Source: Salinicola salarius (GTDB taxonomy: Bacteria; Pseudomonadota; Gammaproteobacteria; Pseudomonadales; Halomonadaceae). Taken from it: 64,000 nucleotides of DNA. Location of the stretch: assembly GCF_003206135.1 (NCBI RefSeq), contig NZ_PZJT01000008.1, positions 1-64,000 on the forward strand, written 5' to 3'. The notes below the pieces were generated by a model, which searched no databases, was not told the DNA's origin, and worked only from the letters and a program-made list of their open reading frames with translations. Below are positions 53,942-62,294 of this stretch, piece after piece (position 1 is the stretch's first letter; each line of letters begins with the position of its first letter). A program made the position numbers and the translations under genes.

Positions 53942-54715
53942 ATGAGCGCTCGCGCAGTCTGGAAAGGTGTCATCGGTTTCGGCGGAGAGCGGGTGCCGGT
54001 GAAGCTCTATACGGCGGTCAGCGACCGCAACGTCCATTTTCGGCTGCTCGACCGGCGTCGGCATCGCCCCGTGCATCAGGCGATGATCGAGCCGCAGAGC
54101 GGCAGGATGGTATCGCGGGACGACCGGCACAAGGCGGTCATCGACAAGCAGGATCGCATCCTGTTCGACGAGGAGGAGCTGGACGAGCTGGCGCCGGCGC
54201 CCTCGCGGGAGATCGAGGTGATGCACTTTCTCCCCGAGGGGGTCATCGACAACCAGTGGTACCAGCGCCCCTATTTTCTCGGGCCGGATGGCGACGAAGA
54301 CACGTTCGACGCCTTCGCCGCCGCACTTGCCGATAGCGGTCGGGAAGGGCTGGTCCACTGGGTGATGCGGCACAAGGCTTACGTCGGCGCGCTGCGCGAC
54401 CACGACGGCCATCCGGTGTTGATCACCTTGCGTCATCTCGACGAGGTCGTCGATGCCGATGCGCTGGATCCGCCCGGCGGCGGCAAGCTGAACGACAGCG
54501 AAGTGAAGATGGCGACCGACCTAGTCGAGATGTATGCCGCCGATTTCGAGCCGGAAACCTATCAGGACGAATACCGCCAGCGGCTGGAGGCGCTGGTGGA
54601 GACCAAGCGCAGCGGCAAGCGAGTCAAGGTCAAGCGACGCCGTCGGCAGGAACCCACCGACGATATCGCCTCGTCACTCAAGGCCAGTCTGGCCCGGGAG
54701 CGCAAGCGTGCCTAA
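53942..54715 (+). CDS. ku: Ku-type DNA end-binding protein, first paralogue
   Basis: A 257-residue bacterial Ku. Seen: WKGVIGFGGERVPVKLYTAV (Ku core start), HQAMIEPQSGRMVSRDD, and RPYFLGPDGDEDTFDAF in the central barrel. The C terminus is short and basic (KRVKVKRRRR). It binds DNA ends and recruits LigD. It overlaps the second ku by 8 bases. Confidence 0.94.
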   Translation: MSARAVWKGVIGFGGERVPVKLYTAVSDRNVHFRLLDRRRHRPVHQAMIEPQSGRMVSRDDRHKAVIDKQDRILFDEEELDELAPAPSREIEVMHFLPEGVIDNQWYQRPYFLGPDGDEDTFDAFAAALADSGREGLVHWVMRHKAYVGALRDHDGHPVLITLRHLDEVVDADALDPPGGGKLNDSEVKMATDLVEMYAADFEPETYQDEYRQRLEALVETKRSGKRVKVKRRRRQEPTDDIASSLKASLARERKRA

Positions 54716-55922
54716 GTCGGAAACGTCGAAGTCGAAAACAACGAAGCCGAAAACATCGAAGTCGGACAAGCAGCAGCACCACGACAGCGGCTTTCGTGGG
54801 CCGCGGCCGTTCTGGTCCGGCACCATCGCCTTCGGGCTGGTCAATCTCCCGGTCGGTCTCTATCCCGCCCAGCATGCCCGGGACGTCATACTGAAAGAGG
54901 TCGATGACAAAGGCAGGCCGCTGTCCCGGCGTTTCTTCAGCGAGACCGGGCGCAAGCCGCTCAAGTCGAGCGAGCTGGCGCGGGGCGTCGAGGTCGACGA
55001 GGACCGTTACGTGGTCGTCGAAGACCAGGAGATCGAGGATGCCACGCTCGAACATCGGCGCGAGATCGAACTGAGCCGGTTTGTCTCGCTGGACGAGCTC
55101 GATCCGCTCTACTTCCGGCGCGCCTACTTCCTGGTGCCGGACTCTCGTTCGGGCAACGGCAGTGGGGCGCTCAAGCCCTATCGGCTGCTGGCCGCGGCGA
55201 TGGAAAACGCCAACCGGGCGGGCATTGCCACGCTGGTGATGCGTGGGCGGGAGGTGCTGGTGGCGATTGTGGCCGAGAACGGCATCCTGCGAGCGGAGGC
55301 GCTGCGCTTTCATGACGAATTGCGCACGCCGCAGAGCCTCGGCCTGGACGCGCCGGGCGAGCCGGATGCGACACGCCAGCGGCAGATGCAGCGCGCCATG
55401 GACAAGCTCGAGGCGAAGCGCTTCGATCCCGATGAACTGATCGATCCGCATATCGAGGCGCTCAAGAAGCGGGTCCGTCAAAAGCGCCGTCGCCACGAGG
55501 ATATCGTGCCGGTCGAATCCTCCCGCGCGGCGGCGGACGATGACGACGAGCAGGAAGGCGCCGAGGTCATCGATCTGATGCAGGTGCTCAAGCGCAGCCT
55601 CAAGCGCGGCCGGGTCGAGCCCTCACGCCAGCAGACGAATGGCCGCAAGGAGACGAGTGGCCGCAAGGGCAAGTCGCGGGACGAGGACTCGTCGACAAGC
55701 GAAGACAGGTCTCGGAAAACGAAAGGCCGGACCGAGAAGCCTCGCAAGTCAGGAGGCGAGCGGGCGAAGCCATCCGGCAACCGCAACAAGAAATCGACGA
55801 AAGCCGAACTCTCCTCGCTCACCCGTGAAGCGCTCTACGAGCTGGCGCAGCAGCGCGACATCGCCGGGCGAAGCGGCATGAGCAAGGCGGAATTGATCGA
55901 CGCGATAGGCCGCCAGCGCTGA
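54708..55922 (+). CDS. ku: Ku-type DNA end-binding protein, second paralogue with SAP-like tail
   Basis: A 404-residue Ku, much longer than the first. Seen: a Lys/Ser-rich N terminus, core start RPFWSGTIAFGLVNLPVGLY, RRFFSETGRKPLKSSELARG, RRAYFLVPDSRSGNGSG, then a long charged linker (about 275-365) and a C-terminal SAP-like domain (LTREALYELAQQRDIAGRSG). GTG 54708, 7 bases after GGGAG, overlaps the first ku. Two unlike Ku proteins in one operon suggest a heterodimer or division of labour. Confidence 0.93.
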   Translation: MPKSETSKSKTTKPKTSKSDKQQHHDSGFRGPRPFWSGTIAFGLVNLPVGLYPAQHARDVILKEVDDKGRPLSRRFFSETGRKPLKSSELARGVEVDEDRYVVVEDQEIEDATLEHRREIELSRFVSLDELDPLYFRRAYFLVPDSRSGNGSGALKPYRLLAAAMENANRAGIATLVMRGREVLVAIVAENGILRAEALRFHDELRTPQSLGLDAPGEPDATRQRQMQRAMDKLEAKRFDPDELIDPHIEALKKRVRQKRRRHEDIVPVESSRAAADDDDEQEGAEVIDLMQVLKRSLKRGRVEPSRQQTNGRKETSGRKGKSRDEDSSTSEDRSRKTKGRTEKPRKSGGERAKPSGNRNKKSTKAELSSLTREALYELAQQRDIAGRSGMSKAELIDAIGRQR

Positions 55923-56424
55923 AGCGAGGCGGTGGCACTACCTGACATTGCTTTTCCATCCGGCTATTCGGATATCCATCCATTCAGCAGTTCGGCTCTT
56001 CAGCCATTCAGCTCTTCAGCCAGCGCGACTCGGCGAAGGCAGGGATATCGCCGAAGGCCGGTAATTATACGGCGCTCGGTTTTGTAGGATAAAAGTACCA
56101 GAAATTCCATACTTATCCTGGGCCGATAACGGTCATGGTGAATTGGGTGGTTAATCAATGAAAAAGAAAGTTTTCTTATTTTTAAGCTATTGTTTTTAAA
56201 TGGATTTTTAGAAAATAAAAAGATGGGTTGATGTGACTTAACCGGTGGGAGTCTCGGTGGCGAACCCTGCCTTAAAACACTAAATAAAATTAAGTTTATT
56301 TGTGCAGCGCCGATAGAGCGTCTCGCGGCATGAAACGAATTCTCCATGGAGAATCCTCGCCTGCCGAGACCAGTTTCACTTGCCCTGAGGCTTGAGCCAA
56401 GGGCATCTATCGGGGCTTTTTACC
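55923..56424. other. AT-rich intergenic region before the chemoreceptor gene
   Basis: About 500 bases. The left part has short repeats of CATTCAGC/TCTTCAGCC type (55978-56022). The middle (about 56150-56300) is very AT-rich. No credible gene, terminator or known riboswitch is seen; it likely carries the receptor promoter. Confidence 0.4.
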
Positions 56425-58119
56425 ATGCTGCTACTGAATCGAAGCGTCAAACTCCGCCTGGCCGCGAGCCTGGGCGCCTGTATCGTCATGCTGTTCATTA
56501 TCGGAGTCGTCGGGCTGCTCTGTCTGAGCGACAACAATGCCGCTCTCGAACGGACCTATGAAGGGAACGTGATGACCCTGACGGACCTCAGCCGAATCGA
56601 TCGAGCCCTGCTCAGCAATCGGGTCAAGATCACCGCGGAGCAGCGTGACCGAAACCCGGAGTCCGCCCGCGTGACGCAGCAGGAGGTCGCGGATAACGAT
56701 GCCGTCATCGATGCCGCCTGGGAAGACTACTATCCGCAACGTCTCAGTGGCCCGCAGGAGCGGGAGATGGCGGACGCCTTCATCGCCGCGCTGACCCGCT
56801 TGCGGGCCACCATCGCCGAGCTCAACGCGGCGATGATCGGCAACGACTTCGATCGAGCCCGCCTCATCGCGACGACGACGCTGCGCCAGCAGTACCCCGC
56901 GGCGCTGGACGCCATCCAGACGCTGATCGACCGCAACAGCGCGCAGGCGGCCGAGGCGTTCGAGAGCGCGGTTGTCGAATACGAATGGGGGCGCAATATC
57001 ATCATCGGCACCATGCTCGGGTCGCTCGTGCTGAGCGTGGCGATGGCCCTGGGGCTGATCCGCGGCATCATGGCGCCGCTGGGCAAGGCGCAGGCACTCG
57101 CCAATGCCATGGCTCGCGGCAGGCTCGACAACGACATCGAGATCACCAGCAAGGATGAATTCGGCGTGATGCTGCGCTCGCTCCAGGCCATGGAGAGCCA
57201 GTTCTCCAGGATCGTCATGAGCGTGCGTGACAACGCCGAATCCGTCAGCAGCGCGGCGGACGAAATTGCCCAGGGCACCGACGATCTCAGCCGTCGCACC
57301 CAGGAGCAGGCGGCCAGCCTCGAGCAGACGGCGGCCTCGATGGACGAGATTACCTCGACCGTGCGCCTGAACGCGGAGAACGCCGCCGAAGCCGATAGGC
57401 TCGTGCATGATGTCAGCCACCGCGCCAATGTCGGGGGCGAGGTCGCCGGGCGGGCGATCAAGGCGATGGAAGGGATCAATACGTCGAGCCGCAAGATCGC
57501 CGGTATCGTCGGCTTGATCGACGAGATCGCCTTCCAGACCAATCTGCTGGCGCTGAATGCGGCGGTGGAAGCGGCGCGCGCCGGTGAGCAGGGCCGTGGC
57601 TTCGCCGTGGTGGCCAGCGAAGTGCGCAACCTTGCCGGGCGCAGCGCCGAGGCCGCCAGGGAGATCAAGCAACTGGTGGAAGAGAGCATCGGCCAGGTGG
57701 ATGCCGGCAGCGAACTGGTGAACCGGGCGGGTCAGGCGCTGGAGGAAATCGTCGGGGGCGTCAAGCGTGTGACCGTTTTGGTCGGGGAGATCGCGGTAGC
57801 CAGTCGCGAGCAGTCGCAGGGTATCGAGCAGATCAATACCGCGGTTTCGCAGATGGACAGCGTGACCCAGCAGAACGCGAACCTGGTGGAAGAATCCAGC
57901 GCGGCGGGACGTTCGTTGCAGAGCCAGGCCGCGGCCCTGTTGAAGGAGGTGTCGTTCTTCAAGGGCGCCGCTGCTACCACTGTACGGATCGCCCCGGTGG
58001 CATCGGCATCATCGCCGGCCGTGGTCGATCGAGGCGCTAAACGACCGGTTACGCGGCAACGGTCGGCCTCCAGCGCACGTGATCGGGAAGACGCCGTCGA
58101 AGAGTGGAGCGCGTTCTGA
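56425..58119 (+). CDS. methyl-accepting chemotaxis protein
   Basis: A 564-residue chemoreceptor. Seen: N-terminal helix ([20 protein letters not shown]), a periplasmic four-helix-bundle sensor (about 33-190), a second membrane helix ([20 protein letters not shown]), a HAMP domain (about 215-270), and the signalling hairpin [20 protein letters not shown]. It ends in EWSAF, which fits the xWxxF pentapeptide that tethers CheR and CheB. The ligand is unknown. ATG 56425 lacks a strong ribosome site; TTG 56392 is possible. Confidence 0.92.
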   Translation: MLLLNRSVKLRLAASLGACIVMLFIIGVVGLLCLSDNNAALERTYEGNVMTLTDLSRIDRALLSNRVKITAEQRDRNPESARVTQQEVADNDAVIDAAWEDYYPQRLSGPQEREMADAFIAALTRLRATIAELNAAMIGNDFDRARLIATTTLRQQYPAALDAIQTLIDRNSAQAAEAFESAVVEYEWGRNIIIGTMLGSLVLSVAMALGLIRGIMAPLGKAQALANAMARGRLDNDIEITSKDEFGVMLRSLQAMESQFSRIVMSVRDNAESVSSAADEIAQGTDDLSRRTQEQAASLEQTAASMDEITSTVRLNAENAAEADRLVHDVSHRANVGGEVAGRAIKAMEGINTSSRKIAGIVGLIDEIAFQTNLLALNAAVEAARAGEQGRGFAVVASEVRNLAGRSAEAAREIKQLVEESIGQVDAGSELVNRAGQALEEIVGGVKRVTVLVGEIAVASREQSQGIEQINTAVSQMDSVTQQNANLVEESSAAGRSLQSQAAALLKEVSFFKGAAATTVRIAPVASASSPAVVDRGAKRPVTRQRSASSARDREDAVEEWSAF

Positions 58120-58313
58120 CGCCGTGCGAGTCGGTCAAGGCGCCGGACGCGCAAAAACGAGGCGTGATCGCAGCGACGAGTCGGGGTTTTATCCATACCG
58201 AGATAGGACTTTAGCAACAACGAATTAAAGGCTAAACCACGCTTTTGTCGTCACTTTATCGGGCAGGCAACAGGCTAGACTGTGCCCGGTTTCGATTCCT
58301 GCGAAACACACTT

Positions 58314-58343
58314 GGCCCCGACACTGTTCGGGGCCTTTTTTTT
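58314..58343 (+). terminator. intrinsic terminator
   Basis: GGCCCCG (58314-58320), 8-base loop, CGGGGCC (58329-58335) and a run of eight T. It lies 195 bases past the chemoreceptor stop. Confidence 0.85.
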
Positions 58344-58392
58344 GGAAGCCTGTTTTTGGAAGCCTGTTTTTGGAAGCCTGTTTTTGGAAGCC
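58344..58392. repeat. 14-bp tandem repeat after the terminator
   Basis: GGAAGCCTGTTTTT at 58344-58357, 58358-58371 and 58372-58385, plus a partial fourth (GGAAGCC). It starts directly after the terminator's T run. Confidence 0.93.
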
Positions 58393-58417
58393 AGGCGGGA
58401 CGGGGCAGCCGCGGGAC

Positions 58418-58894
58418 TCATGCCCGGAGCCAGCCGTAGAGCAGCTTGTAGAAGGTTTCTTCGGTCAGCGGCTCATACTTGGATAGATCGCGCTTCTGAC
58501 CGAACTGCAGGTCGGCGAAGTAGTACTCGCCCTCGGATTCGATGATCTCCTTGATGTCGTCCTCGTCCGAGGAGGCGAACAGGAGTATCCGGTTGCCATG
58601 GAGGTACTGCTCTTCCGGCTCGACATGCAGCTTGCAGCTGCCGAACGAAACGGTCTGCTCCTGAAGCGTTATCTGGAACGTCTCGTCGAATTTCTCGAGC
58701 GTATGCGCGGTATCATCATAATGAATATTGACGCCGTCGATCTCCAGCGCGGCTACCCAGCCCTCGATATGGCTCTGCAGCGCGCGTAGCTGTTCCTTGC
58801 AGGTATCCAGTTGCTGCTCGAAATCCGCCAATCGCTGCTGACAGTGGCGGATTTCCTCGTTGATATGGTGCTTCAGCTGCGTGATGTCGACCAT
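58418..58894 (-). CDS. hypothetical protein with N-terminal coiled coil
   Basis: A 158-residue soluble protein I do not recognise. The first 45 residues are a predicted coiled coil (INEEIRHCQQRLADFEQQLD and on), followed by an acidic alpha/beta domain with VSFGSCKLHVEPEEQYLHG and YYFADLQFGQKRDLSKYEPL. No membrane segment or catalytic motif. It is transcribed on the same strand as the two zinc-ribbon genes but separated from them by a strong terminator. Confidence 0.6.
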   Translation of the reverse strand: MVDITQLKHHINEEIRHCQQRLADFEQQLDTCKEQLRALQSHIEGWVAALEIDGVNIHYDDTAHTLEKFDETFQITLQEQTVSFGSCKLHVEPEEQYLHGNRILLFASSDEDDIKEIIESEGEYYFADLQFGQKRDLSKYEPLTEETFYKLLYGWLRA

Positions 58895-58950
58895 GGCGCC
58901 CCCTCACCTCAAGCTCATGCGGTTTCGATTCATGATAGTTCGCCAGAAAC

Positions 58951-58978
58951 AAAAAACCGCCTGAATGCAGGCGGTTTT
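58951..58978 (-). terminator. intrinsic terminator of the zinc-ribbon gene pair
   Basis: On the minus strand AAAACCGCCTG pairs with CAGGCGGTTTT (58953-58963 and 58968-58978), 4-base loop, followed by T residues. Confidence 0.85.
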
Positions 58979-58996
58979 GAGAAACGGTGATGCAGA

Positions 58997-59191
58997 TCAG
59001 GCTGCGACTGGGCGATCGATCGACCGCGTTCTCTGTATCGCGCTCAGCGCCTTCTCCAGATCCAATGTCTTGCACTTGAATGCACTGCAATTGGCGCAGC
59101 GCACGTTGGTGCCTTCCTGACTATTGATTGGCAGATAGAACTGCTCATGGCCGCAAATCGAACAGCTGAGGTCCAGCGTCACTCTGATCAT
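58997..59191 (-). CDS. small zinc-ribbon protein
   Basis: A 64-residue protein with two CxxC knuckles: SCSICGHEQFYLPIN and VRCANCSAFKCKTLDL, the spacing of a zinc ribbon. ATG 59191 follows GAGGG by 7 bases; a longer open frame exists but lacks a site. It overlaps the next zinc-ribbon gene by four bases, so the pair is coupled. Function unknown; nucleic-acid or protein binding is possible. Confidence 0.65.
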   Translation of the reverse strand: MIRVTLDLSCSICGHEQFYLPINSQEGTNVRCANCSAFKCKTLDLEKALSAIQRTRSIDRPVAA

Positions 59192-59433
59192 GCCGTAGCC
59201 CTCAGGTAATGATCGTTGAGGGGGCGGCTCTCGCGTGCCATCTTGAGCGTCAGGCTGCGACACTGGTTGAGAATCTGCACTGAATAGTTGGGCGACTGGG
59301 AATCCGCCCAATGACCTACGGTGTCGAGAAACTCTCCGCATTCCGTACAGCTGATCTCGTCCCACTCTTCATGAATCTCGAGGGGAACCGATTGAGCGTT
59401 ACCGCAGCGGGTGCATGAAATGGCGTCTTTCAC
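59188..59433 (-). CDS. small zinc-ribbon protein, second of a pair
   Basis: An 81-residue protein. Seen: SCTRCGNAQSVPLEIHEEWDEISCTECGEFLDTVGHWA, two CxxC knuckles 23 residues apart, then a polar helical tail. AGGAGGGC lies before the ATG at 59433. First gene of the coupled pair with the 64-residue zinc ribbon. I do not recognise a named family. Confidence 0.65.
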   Translation of the reverse strand: MKDAISCTRCGNAQSVPLEIHEEWDEISCTECGEFLDTVGHWADSQSPNYSVQILNQCRSLTLKMARESRPLNDHYLRATA

Positions 59434-59804
59434 GATCAGCCCTCCTTGGCTTTAAGTTGGTTTCTGGCTCACCAGAAATTTGTGGCAATCCTTGCCGCAT
59501 ACTGCTGGGGCATCCTTGCCCGGTACTGACCGGCTCTCCTTGCCGGCTGACGAATTCATGCTGGCATAGCCCCCAGTGCTGTACAAGTGTTGTACGAATC
59601 GGAGATTTGGACAACCCTATCCCAGGTTAAGTATTAATAGATAAGTATCTGAATTTATTGTATAAAATGATAATCATTATTTTGAAAACTTTTGTAACTT
59701 TAATTTGCGTGCTGCAATTATGCCGTCTGTAGCCCTGACCGAAGGCCCTCTCTGCAAGGGTGTCGGCGGCTGTTAACTTTCTGTCATCTACCGGCCTCAT
59801 ACTG
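59434..59804. other. gene-poor region with Fur-like box
   Basis: It starts with imperfect repeats of CCTTGCC(G/C) type (59450-59550), becomes AT-rich, and contains the Fur-like box listed separately. No credible gene. It leads into sRNA candidate C. Confidence 0.4.
59665..59683. promoter_or_regulatory. Fur box-like sequence
   Basis: AAATGATAATCATTATTTT contains the core ATGATAATCATTAT of the Fur consensus GATAATGATAATCATTATC. Its target is unclear: the zinc-ribbon pair (minus strand, about 230 bases away), or a transcript reading right toward sRNA candidate C. Confidence 0.6.
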
Positions 59805-59921
59805 CAGGTGCGATGCCAGGAAGGCGTCGTCACGACAGGGACGCGCAGAGCGGGAAGCTCGGTTCAGCATCAGGGACGACGCGTCGGACCAGCGCTCAGC
59901 CGTGAGGCTTGGCGCTTTTTT
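59805..59921 (+). ncRNA. candidate CsrC/RsmX-type sRNA C
   Basis: About 117 bases with five GGA motifs. Two sit in hairpin loops: GATGCC-AGGAA-GGCGTC (59812-59828, one G-U pair) and GAGC-GGGAA-GCTC (59848-59860). ACAGGGACG (59835-59843) and CAGGGACGA (59871-59879) match CsrA target cores. It ends in a terminator: AGCGC and AGCC pair with GGCT and GCGCT (59891-59916), then T6. TCATACT just upstream could be a -10. Weaker than candidates A and B because fewer stems are perfect. Confidence 0.42.
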
Positions 59922-60093
59922 ATGTCTCGGGCGGCGCTTTCCGCTGGCTCGAGTTCACCGAGCGGAACTCCGCTTTCGCTCGATCGTCTCGCCGCGAGTG
60001 CCGGGAAAGAGGCGATTGCCACATTCTCTACTGAACGTCCGTGCGTCAGGGCCGCTATGCTTAGTGCACATCTCCTTTCGAGTCGGAATCTTC

Positions 60094-61200
60094 ATGAGTT
60101 CTCTGAGCCAGCACAAGGCGTTCATCTTATTGCTGACGCTAGTGTCCATCGCCTTCGTTTGGTTGCTGTTGCCGTTCTACGGTGCCGTGCTCTGGGCGGT
60201 GATACTGGCGATCCTGTTCCAGCCCATGCATCGGCGGCTGGAGGCCCGGCTGCAAGGGCACCGCAACGTGGCAGCGCTGGTCAGCGTGATGGCCTGCGTG
60301 TTCATCGTCATCATCCCGATGTCACTGATCTTCGGGGCTCTGGTGCGGGAGGGCGCCAGCGTCTACCAGCGTGTAGGCAGCGGCGATATCGACTTCAATG
60401 ACTACATCCAGCAGTTCCAGAGTTCGCTGCCGGCTTCGGCGCAGACCTGGCTGGGCGACGCCGGCTTCGGCAGCCTTTCCGATATCAGCAATCGTCTGGC
60501 ATCCGCCCTGGAACAGGGCAGCCAACTGATCGCCACCCACATGCTGAGCATCGGTCAGAACACGCTCCAGTTTCTGGTCAGCGCCGGGATCATGCTCTAC
60601 CTGCTGTTCTTCCTGTTTCGGGATGGCCGATCCCTGGGACAGCAAATCCGCATCACGATCCCGCTGAGCGACGAATACACCTACCAGCTCATCGACAAGT
60701 TCACCGCCGTGGTGCGATCCACCGTCAAGGGCAACGTGATCATCGCCATGGTGCAGGGCGCGATCGGCGGCGTCGCCTTCTGGGCGCTGGGGATCGAAGC
60801 CGCGCTGCTGTGGGGCGTGATGATGGCGTTCCTGTCGCTGCTGCCGGCGATCGGCTCCGCGATCGTCTGGGTGCCGGTGGCGGCCTACCTTCTGATCACC
60901 GGAGCCTACGTCAAAGGGGCGATACTGATCTTCGTCGGCGTGGTGGTGATCGGGCTCGTCGATAACTTCCTGCGTCCGCCGCTGGTCGGCAAGGAGACCA
61001 AGCTGCCCGATTACGTGGTGCTGATCTCCACGGTAGGCGGAATGACGCTGATGGGCATCAACGGCTTCGTGCTCGGCCCGCTGATCGCCGCGCTGTTCAT
61101 CGTCGTCTGGTCGCTGTATCGCCAGGAACAGGCGGAAGCGGAATTGTCGCCAGACGTGGCGCCCTCGGACGAGATCGCCTCGGAGAACCGGGAGCGCTGA
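60094..61200 (+). CDS. AI-2E family transporter (PerM/YdiK-like)
   Basis: A 368-residue membrane protein with about seven helices. Seen: FVWLLLPFYGAVLWAVILAILF, a soluble central loop, LQFLVSAGIMLYLLFFLFRDG, TVKGNVIIAMVQGAIGGVAFWALG and the C-terminal LVDNFLRPPLVGKETKLPDYVVL, typical of the family. Members export or exchange small solutes; the autoinducer-2 role is not general. The frame is open further upstream but overlaps sRNA candidate C. Confidence 0.9.
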   Translation: MSSLSQHKAFILLLTLVSIAFVWLLLPFYGAVLWAVILAILFQPMHRRLEARLQGHRNVAALVSVMACVFIVIIPMSLIFGALVREGASVYQRVGSGDIDFNDYIQQFQSSLPASAQTWLGDAGFGSLSDISNRLASALEQGSQLIATHMLSIGQNTLQFLVSAGIMLYLLFFLFRDGRSLGQQIRITIPLSDEYTYQLIDKFTAVVRSTVKGNVIIAMVQGAIGGVAFWALGIEAALLWGVMMAFLSLLPAIGSAIVWVPVAAYLLITGAYVKGAILIFVGVVVIGLVDNFLRPPLVGKETKLPDYVVLISTVGGMTLMGINGFVLGPLIAALFIVVWSLYRQEQAEAELSPDVAPSDEIASENRER

Positions 61201-61241
61201 CCCGGCAGACGCTGGGCGCAGCCAGGCGTGCGGTTTCCCAG

Positions 61242-61270
61242 TTGTCCGCCGCGAATTTGATGATTATGAT
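61242..61270 (+). promoter_or_regulatory. sigma-70 promoter of tRNA-Thr(CGT)
   Basis: TTGTCC (61242-61247), 17-base spacer, TATGAT (61265-61270), 12 bases before the tRNA, with a GC-rich discriminator. Confidence 0.75.
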
Positions 61271-61282
61271 AGGCGCCGCCTG

Positions 61283-61358
61283 GCCGGTATAGCTCAGCTG
61301 GCAGAGCAACGCATTCGTAATGCGTAGGTCGGTGGTTCGAGTCCACTTACCGGCACCA
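61283..61358 (+). tRNA. tRNA-Thr (CGT)
   Basis: Acceptor GCCGGTA pairs with TACCGGC, D arm GCTC/GAGC, anticodon stem CGCAT/ATGCG with loop TCGTAA context (anticodon CGT), T loop TTCGAGT, encoded CCA. An integrase remnant follows, so its 3' end is a likely integration site. Confidence 0.95.
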
Positions 61359-61452
61359 GGCATATCAAGGGTTTGCGCCCGATCCTGCCTAGTATCACTT
61401 CCTTTTTATCCAGTATTTGGCACACTTGCGGTACATCTCCGCAGGTAACGCT

Positions 61453-61581
61453 ATGGCTACGTTCCAAAAACGCTCCGGTTCCTGGCGAGCGATCATTCGT
61501 AAGAAAGGCTACCCCCAGATCAGCGCCACATTCGATACGAAGGCGCAGGCAGCCATCGGAGATACCATATTCAGTCATTGA
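61453..61581 (+). pseudogene. truncated phage-type integrase (N terminus only)
   Basis: ATG 61453 opens a 42-codon frame beginning MATFQKRSGSWRAIIRKKGY, the typical N terminus of tyrosine-type site-specific integrases (the AP2-like/arm-binding start). After about 34 residues the sequence runs into the reverse complement of umuD and stops. A normal integrase would have 350 or more residues. It lies 95 bases after tRNA-Thr(CGT), the expected place for an integrase of a tRNA-targeted island. Confidence 0.75.
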
Positions 61582-61779
61582 ATCGCCGGTGACCGTCAGG
61601 AAGAAGGTCGAGGACTTGCGCTTGATGAAGCGCTGGTTGAGATCGAGCGTGCGGCCAGCGTAGTCCTCTGCCGGACTGGGAAAGCCAGATAACCCGCCCC
61701 GCGTGAGCGTCAGCGGAAACGGAATCTCAACCCGGAGTGGTGCCGGTGCCGCAGTGGCGAAGATAAAGCCCGACCTCAT
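61555..61779 (-). pseudogene. truncated umuD
   Basis: ATG 61779 on the minus strand encodes a UmuD N-terminal half: GLSGFPSPAEDYAGRTLDLN with the self-cleavage region, then FFLTVTGDSMTEYGISDG including the catalytic Ser of the SMxxxGI motif. At about residue 75 the sequence switches to the integrase stub, so the C-terminal half with the catalytic Lys is gone. The open frame runs on by chance into the tRNA. A LexA box stands upstream, and no umuC follows. Confidence 0.8.
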
Positions 61780-61804
61780 AATGCATCTGCCTTCCCTAGA
61801 GATA

Positions 61805-61822
61805 GTGTATAGATATACAGTA
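61805..61822 (-). promoter_or_regulatory. LexA (SOS) box upstream of the umuD remnant
   Basis: On the minus strand TACTGTATATCTATACAC, close to TACTGTATATATATACAGTA; the CTG half is perfect, the other half reads CAC for CAG. It is 26 bases before the umuD start. Confidence 0.75.
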
Positions 61823-61943
61823 TTTAACGAAAAGCGATCCCCGGGCAATCGTTTCTTTGATGACCCGGTGGACGAAAACGGAACGGGGCTGGCAACGGCG
61901 CGGCTTCTGACAAACATGAAAAAATTGCATGCGTGGGGAAACG

Positions 61944-62292
61944 ATGCAGGTTCAGTATTTGGGGCCGCTGATGATGGGGTTAGGGCATCCAGCATTGACT
62001 GGCTATGACCTGGGAAGCTTCCCGCCGAGCTGTTTCGCGGTGGAGCTGAAAAAGGGCGCGGGATTCAACGGGCCACTGATCGAAGGCGATGTGTTGATTG
62101 CCGACGAGGATCGGCTGGCGACAAATGACGACCTGGCGATCGCAAAGGTCGAAGGAGAGCATCTGCTGGCCAGAAACCTGGTGTATCGGTGGACGCGTGC
62201 GACTGATACCGCTGCAGGGACGGGATTCGCTGTTCGTGCGTGAGGATATGCTGGGTGTGGTGGTCAGCCAGGCACGGCGGTATGTGACGTAG
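61944..62292 (+). pseudogene. frameshifted S24/UmuD-LexA-like protein
   Basis: ATG 61944 encodes MQVQYLGPLMMGLGHPALTG, then GPLIEGDVLIADEDRLATND and HLLARNLVYR. Near 62187 the frame breaks. The next frame continues RVRLIPLQGRDSLFVREDMLGVVVSQARRYVT to a stop at 62292, which completes an S24-type domain. The change fits loss of two bases or gain of one in CGGTGGACG. The position of the S24 catalytic Lys seems to be Ala (GEHLLARN), so the family member may be non-proteolytic even when intact. Confidence 0.6.
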
Positions 62293-62294
62293 GC

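Noticed and set aside
61294..61995. 233-codon minus-strand ORF as one gene
   Set aside because: Only the part from 61779 to about 61555 is UmuD. The rest runs through the integrase stub and antisense to tRNA-Thr by chance, and the upstream part overlaps the LexA box.
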